Shown one piece after another: positions 1-9,100 of a stretch of DNA of 64,000 bases (position 1 is the stretch's first letter; each line of letters begins with the position of its first letter). Source of the DNA: Acaryochloris sp. CCMEE 5410 (lineage in GTDB: Bacteria; Cyanobacteriota; Cyanobacteriia; Thermosynechococcales; Thermosynechococcaceae); assembly GCF_000238775.2 (NCBI RefSeq), contig NZ_AFEJ02000001.1:1426001-1490000 (forward strand), given 5' to 3'. A program made the position numbers and the translations under genes. The notes below the pieces were generated by a model, which searched no databases, was not told where the DNA came from, and saw only the letters and a program-made list of their open reading frames with translations.

Positions 1-89
1 AGGCCTTGGTCATAGAGCATTACACCAGATAGGGTTGGAATCTTTGCAATCCAGCGACCATCTTCTTCTTGCTCCATTTCAAAGATCAT
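1..89 (-). CDS. HicB-like antitoxin, 3'-truncated by the window edge
   Basis: Reading the reverse strand from the ATG whose first base is 89 gives an open frame to the window edge that begins MIFEMEQEEDGRWIAKIP and continues through TLSGVMLYDQG. This acidic, Trp-containing N-terminus followed by an x-P-x-L-x-G-V motif is typical of HicB-family antitoxins, which neutralise the mRNA-cleaving toxin HicA. An in-frame GTG at 101, directly after a stop, is an alternative start. The C-terminal half lies outside the window. I see no hicA-like frame between this start and the next gene at 225, so a toxin partner, if present, would lie off the left edge or be absent. Confidence 0.6.
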   Translation of the reverse strand, partial: MIFEMEQEEDGRWIAKIPTLSGVMLYDQG

Positions 90-224
90 GGCTGCAGCCA
101 CTCAATAACCATGATCATAGTAGCAAGGACAGATATCACAAACCCTAATAGCTCCGTTGAGCAACCCGTAAAACCTTTGGCGTTCACATATTCAACACTC
201 GACAAATCACTTCAAGTTAAATGA

Positions 225-836
225 TTAGATGGAGTTTATTCTCTGGGGAAGCACAAATTCTTGAGCCCAGCCACAATCAAGCAATACTCCTCCTTCTACA
301 TCAATAATCGCAGCATTCAGGTCATGCGCTAGGCTTCCCGCATCGACTGCAGTCCGCTCAAAAACCTTATCAGCTATGAAATGGAGTTCTGGTCCCCACT
401 GTACCCAGTAAGTACTTCCCCCTCTTTCACTAACTCTATTCTCATCAGGATTGACAATTGTTGGTGGGAAAAAGCCTCGATAAAATGAGTGCGTTAAAAA
501 GGGGTAAGGCTGTGAATTTCTGACTGAGAAAAACAATTCTGCAAGATGGATGCTTTGGCGGTGCTTAAGCAAATGGAGAAAGACTTTCTCGAAGGCTGAA
601 TACCCTTCGCTCCAACCTATCCTTGCTTGGACTCTTACAACAATATGGTCCTCAGTTCCAGCATTAAGCGCGACAAAGACTTTATGTTGCTCTAATGTCA
701 CGCTATCCCAAGACCTAATGTGAGTCGTGAGCATGTCTGTTCCAGTAAAACCCGAAAGTGTGAGAGCAGAGTTGAGAAGCTCCAATATAGTTTGAGGTAT
801 TGAGTTGTAAAACCAAGCTTCAACTACAAGTCTCAT
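225..836 (-). CDS. hypothetical protein, 203 aa
   Basis: An open frame with an ATG start and no strong ribosome binding site. I do not recognise the family. The protein looks soluble: it has no signal peptide or membrane helix, mixed alpha/beta composition and many aromatic residues (for example YPFLTHSFYRGFFPP in the middle). The last third contains an acidic stretch, NAAIIDVEGGVLLDCGW. It stands alone, with about 100 bases of non-coding DNA on each side and no obvious functional partner. Length and composition favour a real gene; its function is unknown. Confidence 0.55.
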   Translation of the reverse strand: MRLVVEAWFYNSIPQTILELLNSALTLSGFTGTDMLTTHIRSWDSVTLEQHKVFVALNAGTEDHIVVRVQARIGWSEGYSAFEKVFLHLLKHRQSIHLAELFFSVRNSQPYPFLTHSFYRGFFPPTIVNPDENRVSERGGSTYWVQWGPELHFIADKVFERTAVDAGSLAHDLNAAIIDVEGGVLLDCGWAQEFVLPQRINSI

Positions 837-939
837 GGAGGCTTATCTGAGTTACTACGCCATCTAAACTACTGGGTCGTGGCGAACGAAATTTATTTCA
901 GATTCCGCCAAAGCTGTGGCTCCGAGGCCAAGACTTGGT

Positions 940-1230
940 TTAATTGCTCTGAGCAACTAGAACAAAGGGTTGCACAATCAAGGTGCTGAATTGTGTGTCG
1001 GGTTGGGCGTTCCAGTCGCTCAACTGTTGAGCCGAGGGTTTGTAAATCAGACTTTCGCTAATCCAATGCTGGACCGATTGGGTATTGTCGCTTGCGATCG
1101 CAACTCCCACATCCAGCAAATCTAAATGAGGCGTCACCACGATAATGGCATCCCGTTGAGAATGGGGAATCAGGTCTTTCCATTCAATATCCGCAACGTC
1201 TTCAGCGAGTTTGTCTTTGATATCTTGCAT
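940..1230 (-). CDS. DUF2288-family small protein
   Basis: A 96-residue soluble protein with the layout of the DUF2288 family common in cyanobacteria and proteobacteria: an acidic helical start (DIKDKLAEDVADIEWKDL), a central I-I-V-V strand, a D-V-G-V-A-I-A-S-D segment and a W-I-S-E-S-L-I-Y-K-P-S motif near residue 60. The usual family length is about 100 residues, so it is complete. The biochemical role of the family is unknown. The gene is divergent from the reductase gene starting at 1375, and the 145-base gap must hold both promoters. Confidence 0.75.
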   Translation of the reverse strand: MQDIKDKLAEDVADIEWKDLIPHSQRDAIIVVTPHLDLLDVGVAIASDNTQSVQHWISESLIYKPSAQQLSDWNAQPDTQFSTLIVQPFVLVAQSN

Positions 1231-1332
1231 AGTTAGCTAGGGATTCAGATGGATCCATCATCTCAGGTCAAGCTAAGTTTGGAAAATCCCGACCCTAGCC
1301 TTAAGATGATTTTCCTTCAACCTAGCAAAAGG

Positions 1333-1351
1333 TTAATCGGTATACGATTAA
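1333..1351. promoter_or_regulatory. palindrome TTAATCG-N5-CGATTAA, candidate operator
   Basis: A perfect 7-bp inverted repeat with a 5-base spacer lies 24 bases before the reductase start codon, within the divergent promoter region of the genes at 940-1230 and 1375-2586. Its size fits a dimeric regulator site. The regulator is not identifiable from sequence. Confidence 0.35.
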
Positions 1352-1374
1352 AGAGCCGTTGACTTGGACCCTGT

Positions 1375-2586
1375 ATGAGTAATTCTCGACCCTATGATGT
1401 CGTCCTCTACGGAGCGAGTGGGTTTACTGGGCGGCAGACGGTTGAATATTTTGCCCAAAATGTGGGCGAGCAAATCCGATGGGCGATCGCAGGTCGGAAT
1501 CGCCAAAAACTTGAGCAGGTTAAAGCGGACTTTGCGGCTGCGGTGGATGTTTTGGTGGCCGATAGTCAGGACCAAGAAGGACTAGATACCATTGCGGGAC
1601 AGGCCCACGTCATTCTCAATACGGCGGGTCCATTTGCCTTATATGGGGATTTCTTGGTGGATGCCTGTGTCCGTAAGCAAACTCACTATGTCGATATCAC
1701 CGGCGAAACCCCTTGGGTCAAATCATTGATCCAGCGCTACCATGCCAAAGCTTCAGCGGATGGCACCCGCATTATTCCCTTCTGTGGGTTTGATTCGGTG
1801 CCCTCGGACCTCGGCACCTACTTAGTGGTGCGGTTTATGCAGCAAGAATTGGGCGTCTCCTGTCGACAAGTCAAAGCCTGCTTCAAAGCGGCAGGCGGCT
1901 TTAATGGCGGCACCTTGGCGTCGGCCATCAACTTAATGCAGTCAGGGGAGTCCTCCCAAATGGCGGACCCCTATTTGCTCAATCCCCAGGAAGAGTCCCC
2001 TCCCGATATCGTCCCCCTGAGCCAAGACCCCAAAGGACCGCAGTATGACTCAGACTTGCAGACCTGGATTGCCCCGTTCTTTATGGGACCTGTGAATACT
2101 CGTGTGGTCAGACGTAGTAGTGCCCTCTTCGATCAATGGCAAGAACCCTACGGTCCCCATTTTGCCTATCAGGAATATCTAAAGTTCGCAGGACCGTTAG
2201 CTGCCTTTGGCACTACGTTGGCAACGGGGGCATTTGGTTTGGCCTTAAGCCAAGGGTGGGCCAGAACGCTGCTCCAGTCCCGACTACCTCAACCTGGCAG
2301 CGGTCCTTCGACCCAGGTGATGGATGAAGGGTGGTTCCGGTGTGAACTGATCGGACAAGCCAGCAATGGCCAGCAGGTACGGGGCCTGATTTACAATCAA
2401 GGCGATCCAGGAAACCGCTCGACGGTGAAGTTTTTATGTGAGTCGGCATTGTGTTTAGCGACTCAGGCTGATCAGTTACCCGGTAAGCACCGTGGTGGTG
2501 TGCTGACCCCAGCCACTGGATTGGGGGATGTGCTGGCAGAACGCCTCCGTCAGGCTGGAACTAAGGTTGAACTAGCGGTTCGCTAA
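1375..2586 (+). CDS. saccharopine dehydrogenase-like (trans-acting enoyl reductase type) oxidoreductase
   Basis: A 403-residue protein opening with a dinucleotide-binding motif (VVLYGASGFTGRQTVEYF, residues 9-26), followed by AGRNRQKLEQV and the conserved NTAGPF...YVDITGE segment of the saccharopine dehydrogenase-like family. Cyanobacterial, plant and mycobacterial members are NAD(P)-dependent reductases, some acting as trans enoyl reductases on lipid intermediates; others have no known substrate. The length is normal for the family (about 400 residues). The ATG at 1375 is the only start that includes the whole Rossmann strand. The substrate cannot be named from the neighbours. It converges with the DUF11 protein gene that ends at 2635. 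Confidence 0.8.
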   Translation: MSNSRPYDVVLYGASGFTGRQTVEYFAQNVGEQIRWAIAGRNRQKLEQVKADFAAAVDVLVADSQDQEGLDTIAGQAHVILNTAGPFALYGDFLVDACVRKQTHYVDITGETPWVKSLIQRYHAKASADGTRIIPFCGFDSVPSDLGTYLVVRFMQQELGVSCRQVKACFKAAGGFNGGTLASAINLMQSGESSQMADPYLLNPQEESPPDIVPLSQDPKGPQYDSDLQTWIAPFFMGPVNTRVVRRSSALFDQWQEPYGPHFAYQEYLKFAGPLAAFGTTLATGAFGLALSQGWARTLLQSRLPQPGSGPSTQVMDEGWFRCELIGQASNGQQVRGLIYNQGDPGNRSTVKFLCESALCLATQADQLPGKHRGGVLTPATGLGDVLAERLRQAGTKVELAVR

Positions 2587-2634
2587 GCTCAATCTGGTAC
2601 TGAAATATTCAACAGACTCCAGTCGAACCAGCGA

Positions 2635-5118
2635 TTATTTCACCGTTGCGCGAAAACGGACTGCACCATATGATGCGGCAGGATTGCCAGGACCTGTCGC
2701 CTGGGGTAAATCGCCTAAATCCACCACAATGGCACCGTTATCTTCTGATTGGGCAGGTGAACCATTACAAGCTGCGGGTAAAGTCGAACCAGATGGGTAA
2801 AACTGCGCAGTGTCACCATCTCCATCATTGGTATAGGCTAAAACGGAATTATTGTAATCGACTAGAATGCCTCTACTCGCTCCCACACCCCCACTAGGCG
2901 CTGGGGTCTCTGCATTATAAGCGTCGAGCACAAACGTTTGAAATGCGGGAACGCGATCGCACAATTGCACCGTTCTTGCGGGAACTCCTCCAGTGGATAA
3001 AAAGTAAATCGTATATTCGATTTCATCTCCTGGTTGGACCTCCCCTGCATCAATAACTCCCTTGAGATAGTCATCCGGTCCATTCAGGGCATCGGCATCG
3101 GGCCAGTTAGTTGTATCATCTTGGCTTGGATCGGGTTGTCCTGCAAAGGGGGGAACCTCATCGACGTTATCGTCATAGGGACTATTCACATCATCTATAT
3201 AGACGTCTAAATCAACTGCACCGTTGGTTGTCGCTCCGTTGATACGGGTAATTCGTTTTACCAATATCAAATTCGGATCGGTAGGTTCAACTACATCAAT
3301 ATCCGTTGGATCGTCTGGCTCTGAGGTTGTTGTGGGGTCGTCACTATTACCTGTGAAGGAAGTTCCAGAAAATTGCCCAATGTAATCAATAACAGCCTGG
3401 TTAGAAATGGTGGTAGGAAACGTGGTTATACCAGAGTCAACTCGAACTCTGAAGCTCACAGACACCGTATCATCAACAGCCCCAGGAACATTAGGATCGT
3501 CAAAGGGAACATTTCCACCATTGGTATTATTCGCCCCAATACCAGATCTAAATACAACTCTGTTATTAGCGCTATCAAATTCAGCCCGATCATCACCCAA
3601 AGTGTCTGTTTGGGTTAGCGGAGTTGAAACGCCAGGATCTGGATCAGTTAGGATTCTCAGTGAACCAGCTTCATAGGTGGTATTGGTGGGAATGGCATCT
3701 GTCAATACAACATCAGTGGCAATGTCATTTCCAGTGTTTTGGTAGGTAACGGTGTACTCTAATATGTCACCGGGGTTGAGATCGCCTCCGTTGACATCAG
3801 TGACCGTCTTCGTGAAGTTTTGAGTTAAGACCGGTTGAAAGACCTCAACACTAAAGAAAAACGCAGTGGGATAGTAAAAGTCACCAGTACTAGTAAATCG
3901 TAAGGTTGCTTCTGTAGCATTGTTTTGCATAATCGCACCGCCAGAACCGTCTTGGGCCTCTACGATGTCTATATCCATAGCTAGCAAGTTTGGGAAGTTG
4001 GGACTTCTGCTGATAGGCCCTAACACTTTTCCATCAGGAGTGTTTACGGTTGTATTGGTTCCAATTCGTGTAGCAAACATAGCACTGGAACTGTTGAAGA
4101 AGTTAGATGTTGGGCTAGTGGCATCACCAACATTGACAAAGGGTTGATCCGTGGCGTCGCCATCAGAATTATTACCATCGCCATCAATCAGGAACTGGTC
4201 GCCGAAAATCCCAAGATCTCCTTCGCTGATAAATGCCCCGATAGAAGACTCAAAAGGTCCAGCATTGGGTGTCAAGAAACCACTGATAGGGGCATCAATT
4301 GTATTATTCCCAACTTGCTGAAAACCATCAAATATGGTCATACTGCGTAGGATTTCGGTGTCATCTGCATATACAACGATGAGTGACCATCCCCCATAGC
4401 GATCGCCCCCTTTTCCAGTTTGGATATTGGCTCCTGTATAGGTCCCACTTCCACCAAGTTGGACTAAATTAGTGACCTCAGCAAATGCACTGTAACGAGT
4501 AGAACCAATCGTATCTAAAGTAGTTGCGGTAATGGTTTGGTACGTTGAAGAACCCGGAATCTGGAGCAGCATTTGATTCCGCTGGGCTGCGTTCACCGCT
4601 GTTTCCCCGGTAGGAACACCATTACTCGTTGACCCTGATGATGTGTCTCCAGCCCAATACAAACCAGCCCAAACAATTTGAAAACCGGGGTTGCCAGTGG
4701 GGAAGTTATAGGTCGCAGAAGATGAATTGAACGTCGTAGCATCACTATCAATGTCCACATAATCCATCCAGTAACCGTTGTTAGTCAAAGCCACATCGGT
4801 TCCAGGGCCTGGAAACACTAGGGTCTGTTGAGCTGTGGCACAGTTTCCAGCTAAAGGCCCTGTCGTAGAAGAACAGGTAGTGACAGGGTTGCCAAATATG
4901 GTGGTTCGCCCCCTCAACTGAAAAGCATTGCGCGTGGCAAACGCACGTTGGGCCTGTGCTGCAGTTGGGAAAAAGGCTAATGAGGTGGTAGCTGCAGTTA
5001 CAAGGAGGCTAGTTAACCAAGTTTTAGGTCGCCATTGCCTATCTTGTGAGGCGAAGGGAGTTTTCCTTATAAATACTTCTATGGCTGAGGAAAAAGGGAA
5101 CATATTTTTTCTGGGCAT
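2635..5118 (-). CDS. secreted DUF11-repeat surface protein, 827 aa
   Basis: A signal peptide is visible (hydrophobic LTSLLVTAATTSLAFFPTAAQAQ, about residues 35-57); a second Met at residue 6 is an alternative start. Residues about 60-420 form a beta-rich domain with I-V-W-A-G-L-Y-W-A-G and M-T-I-F-D-G-F motifs, often seen upstream of DUF11 repeats. A DUF11 repeat follows at about 430-600 (LNPGDILEYTVTYQNTG). The last ~190 residues (from ILVKRITRING through LCDRVP to YGAVRFRATVK) match the C-terminus of the protein at 6121-10305. There is no LPxTG or membrane anchor. Composition is Asp/Thr/Asn/Gly-rich, as in exported adhesin-like proteins. Probably cell-surface or extracellular; the exact role is unknown. 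Confidence 0.8.
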   Translation of the reverse strand: MPRKNMFPFSSAIEVFIRKTPFASQDRQWRPKTWLTSLLVTAATTSLAFFPTAAQAQRAFATRNAFQLRGRTTIFGNPVTTCSSTTGPLAGNCATAQQTLVFPGPGTDVALTNNGYWMDYVDIDSDATTFNSSSATYNFPTGNPGFQIVWAGLYWAGDTSSGSTSNGVPTGETAVNAAQRNQMLLQIPGSSTYQTITATTLDTIGSTRYSAFAEVTNLVQLGGSGTYTGANIQTGKGGDRYGGWSLIVVYADDTEILRSMTIFDGFQQVGNNTIDAPISGFLTPNAGPFESSIGAFISEGDLGIFGDQFLIDGDGNNSDGDATDQPFVNVGDATSPTSNFFNSSSAMFATRIGTNTTVNTPDGKVLGPISRSPNFPNLLAMDIDIVEAQDGSGGAIMQNNATEATLRFTSTGDFYYPTAFFFSVEVFQPVLTQNFTKTVTDVNGGDLNPGDILEYTVTYQNTGNDIATDVVLTDAIPTNTTYEAGSLRILTDPDPGVSTPLTQTDTLGDDRAEFDSANNRVVFRSGIGANNTNGGNVPFDDPNVPGAVDDTVSVSFRVRVDSGITTFPTTISNQAVIDYIGQFSGTSFTGNSDDPTTTSEPDDPTDIDVVEPTDPNLILVKRITRINGATTNGAVDLDVYIDDVNSPYDDNVDEVPPFAGQPDPSQDDTTNWPDADALNGPDDYLKGVIDAGEVQPGDEIEYTIYFLSTGGVPARTVQLCDRVPAFQTFVLDAYNAETPAPSGGVGASRGILVDYNNSVLAYTNDGDGDTAQFYPSGSTLPAACNGSPAQSEDNGAIVVDLGDLPQATGPGNPAASYGAVRFRATVK

Positions 5119-6120
5119 AGGATAAAGTTTTAACCCAAAAGCTGCCGACTTGATGCTGTGTAATACTGTTTGGGCGATAAAAATCTGTCAGCGAAGCCGA
5201 ATTTATTGCTGATATAAAAGGGTCTCTAACAGGGTGGGTCAAAAATCACCAAAATCGATCATTTGTTGGCCTATGAAATTATTGGTAATAGAAACAATAA
5301 CGTTGAATTAAACATCATAAAAATAAAGTCCTTACCTCAGTCACTAACCTGCCAGTAAGACTGAGTATAATTTCTAGCTGTCTGTCGATGGCTAAGGAAA
5401 AGAGGGTTTTTATATTCAGGTCTAGAATACGGATTGTTTTGTGCCTGAAAAAGATTGCTTTTATGCCTTTTGCTTATGAAAACTTATTCCTGTCTGAATC
5501 TTCTTTTGCAAATAATTAGCTGAACATATAAAAACCCTAATAACCTATTGGTAGAGCTTTTGGCTTGCTTCTATAAATAAGAAAATATAAGTTCAAAGAT
5601 TTTCAAGAATTATATCTAAATTAGCGTTTAGATGTGGATGTCATGTTCGGGTCTTTGATTGCTAAAGATATTTTCTATAAAAATGAATAGAAAACTTCTT
5701 CATGTAAAGAGATTGTTTGAGGACTGAAACGAAAAGATTTAACCTTTTGAATTGATGCAAAGTATGAAACTCTACGGAAGAATATTTTATGCTGATTAGA
5801 GGAAAAAAGTATTTGTTTTGTGCGCTCATAAGCATAAAACTGCTCTTGAGCAATAAGTTTCTCTCTCAGGAAACTCTTTTAAAGGAAATCTAGAATTTAT
5901 TGAAGAGTTAGCCCTATCTCTGGGAACACTATTGGAGCGAAATCGAGAATTGCCCTTTATTAGTTGAGATTCGCGGGTGCAAGTGGCGACTATCTAACAA
6001 AACGGCAGGAGATTGGACGAACAATTTAAGCTTTATCTCCTGTAATAGGGACTCCATCAATGGTGTTTCACCCTGGATGGAGCTGTGGCAATACACCTCT
6101 GAACCAAAAATTATTTTTCT
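5119..6120. other. 1-kb AT-rich intergenic region between divergent DUF11 genes
   Basis: No convincing gene is present; the open frames of 60-80 codons here lack family features and ribosome binding sites. The region is clearly richer in A+T than its neighbours. It contains a 7-bp inverted repeat CTCAGTC/GACTGAG (5336-5365) and an 8-bp one, CAGGAGAT/ATCTCCTG, near 6007-6043 with a long loop. It must carry the promoters of both divergent surface-protein genes. Confidence 0.6.
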
Positions 6121-9100
6121 ATGTTGAAACGCATTCGTTTCCCAAAGTTTAATCTTGCGTCTTGGCAAGCTTGGCGAAATGGCCTAGGTCGCTCGACCAA
6201 AAGAGGCTTGATTCTGGCCTTTAGTGCATTCTTCTGTGCCTTAGTTGGTCATATGGGCTTCTTTCATGACCCCGTTGTTGCAATGCCCAACGCAGACTTA
6301 GCTCTTTTGAATGCGTTTGATCCTGTAGAAAGTCCCCCCGGAGACCCGGTTACATATCGATTAACCTTCCGCAATAGTACGGGGAATCCAGTATCTATAA
6401 CTAGCCTCAACCATACTTTGCCATCTGCACCCGGAAATTTGGTGTTCGATTCAGCGACAACCTTTAATGATTGCGGCAGTACCGTCGCCATCACCACTGG
6501 CAGTCCTACGGGAAGTCCAGGATCCGTCGCCATCACAGGGGGAACGATACCGGCTGGATCACCAGGACAATGCACCATTGAGATTCCTGTAAGAGGTTTT
6601 AGTGCTGGAAATCATTCAGATACTATCCCAGCAGAAGCATTAGTGACAGCTGTGGGGAATAGTCCTGATGCAACAGCAGCGACATTACAGATCGATGGTG
6701 CAACTCCTACAACCCTCAATAAATCTTTTACGCCCAATACAATCCCCGGAGATGGACGCTCAATTGTCACGATTCGGATCAACAACCCCAATGAATATGA
6801 CCTAACTGGGACAACTGCAACCCCCACCCTAACGGATGATTTACCCAGCGATGGTGCCAATCAGCTCGTCGTTGATACCCGGGCTGGCGCTCCTGCTCCC
6901 AGCACAACCTGTACAGGCGGCACCGTCAATATCAAGGCAGGTAATACTGGCATTGAACTCGTGGGTGGCACCATTCCGAATGAGAGTTTTTGTACCGTTA
7001 CTTTCCCCGTTACGCAAGCGAATGGTGGAACCTATACCAACAATATCCCCGCTAACACCCTCAGCACGGTCAACCTGATTAGCAACAGTAATTCTCCCAG
7101 TACGAATTTGAATGTGCAAACTGAAATTTCGATTGGCAAAAATTTTAGTGATGGCACCAGAGATGAAGGAGAAACTACCAACTTAACCATCACTATTACC
7201 AATGGTGGTGGAGCCCTGACTAATGCAACCCTAACGGATAATTTACCGGCTCCTTTGGTGGTAGCAGACACACCCAATGCGTCGACAACCTGTACTTCCT
7301 CCGGTAGTTCAGAAACTCTCTCGGTCACGCCCTTGGCATCCAGCTTTACCCTCAATAGCGCTAATGTGGGTGGCGGTGCAACAGCTCAGGTGCCTGGTTC
7401 AGATGCAGCAACGAACAGCTTAGGCTCATGTACCATCTCTGTCACAGTCAAAGTCGATCCTGGCGTTGTCGGCAATATTGCCGACAGTAATGGTTCTTCG
7501 GTTACCAATACAATACCTGCGAGTGCTTTAGGCAATGATCAAGGGCGAACGAATAGCGACCCGGCCACCGACAATATCACTGTCCGACCTGCTCTAGTGG
7601 TCAGCAAAGGATATTCCAATAACGATGGTATTGCTCCGGGGGGGACCACACGGATGACCATCAATGTTCAGAATCGATCGGCTGCAGTGGGTGCAACTGG
7701 GGTTGGTTTTGTGGATAATTTGCCGGGGGCATTGGTGGTGGCTGATCCAGCCAATATTTCGACCAACAGCAATTGTGGAACTCCGACCGTAACAGCTAAC
7801 CCGGGGTCCGGTACTGTCACTTTTAGTGGCGGGACTATCAATACCAACAGAACTTGTACGGTGCAAGTGGATGTATTTCTGCCAACGGGGACTTCAGGCA
7901 CCAACCTTGATAATGTGATTGCCAATGATTCCATCACGAATACGGAAGGGTTTGATTCAAATGGAGTTACGGGTTCTGAAGGTCGTTTGACCGTAGTCGA
8001 TGATGTTGAAATTGTTAAGTCGTTTGATGCTAGCTCTGTTCGTCGAGGCGTCCCTTCAACCCTCAGAATTGTCATTCGCAACAACCGTCGTACAGATTCT
8101 CCAGGGGGTACAGGAACGACACTGCCTTTAACAGGGGTAGATATTGACGATAATCTTCCACCTAACTTACAGGTGGCTAACCCAGCTAACTTTAGCCATT
8201 CTGGCTGTAGTTTCGACGTTCCTCCGAATCCAGGGCCAACCTTTTCTGGTAATACACCTGGAAGTACTTCCTTCACCATGAGAGATGGCAGTATTGCACC
8301 AGTGGATGACAGTGATCCAAATGCCGACACCTGTACGATCCAATTCGATGTGACTGAGATCGTAACGACGAATGCAGCCTTTCCTCCACCCCAGACCTAT
8401 CCCAATACGACATCTGGATTTACCAATGATCAAGGTATAACGGCGACCGAAGGGTCTGCAACTCTAACGGTCACATCACCCTTGGAAGGAACCAAATCTT
8501 TCCAATCAGAGCAGGTGGTTGCTGGAGGTAAATCCACTGCAGTCATTCAGCTCACCAATACCTGGGAAAATCCCCTCACGGTCACTACTTTTACAGATAC
8601 CTGGGCACAAACCAATGTTGAAGTCGCCTCTCCTCTAGTCGCGAGTTCAACCTGTGGTGGCACCATTACAACTACCCCAGGGAGTAACACAGTGGACTTT
8701 GCAGGAGGGACTGTGCCAGCTCAGGTCGGTGGCATCCCCGGCCTTTGTGAAATTCGATTTGAAGTGATTATGAATGCAGGGGGTAGCAGCACCTTCGACA
8801 ACACCCTGCCTGCGGGTTCAATTACCACCAATGAAGGATTTGTGAATCCCATTGATGTGACCGGGACCTTGACCCGTACAACTGCTAATGTCAATCTCAA
8901 TAAATCCTTTAGTCCGAATAGTGTTGTGGTTGGTGATCCGAGTACCCTAACGGTGACCGTCTCCAATCCCAATGGCGGCATTCCAGTTACCCAACTAGGC
9001 GTGACGGATACGATGCCTGCAGAAATGGTGGTGTTCTCCGTTCCCAGTGCGTCTACAACTTGTCTTCAAAGCGATGGGACTACTGCCGCTACTGTAACGG

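Noticed and set aside
5718-5732. GGACTGAAAC, resembling the end of a CRISPR repeat
   Set aside because: Occurs once; there is no repeat-spacer periodicity anywhere nearby and no cas gene.
5662-5853. 60-80 codon frames in the AT-rich gap between the DUF11 genes
   Set aside because: Composition is Phe/Lys/Ile-rich as expected from random AT-rich DNA, with no ribosome binding sites.
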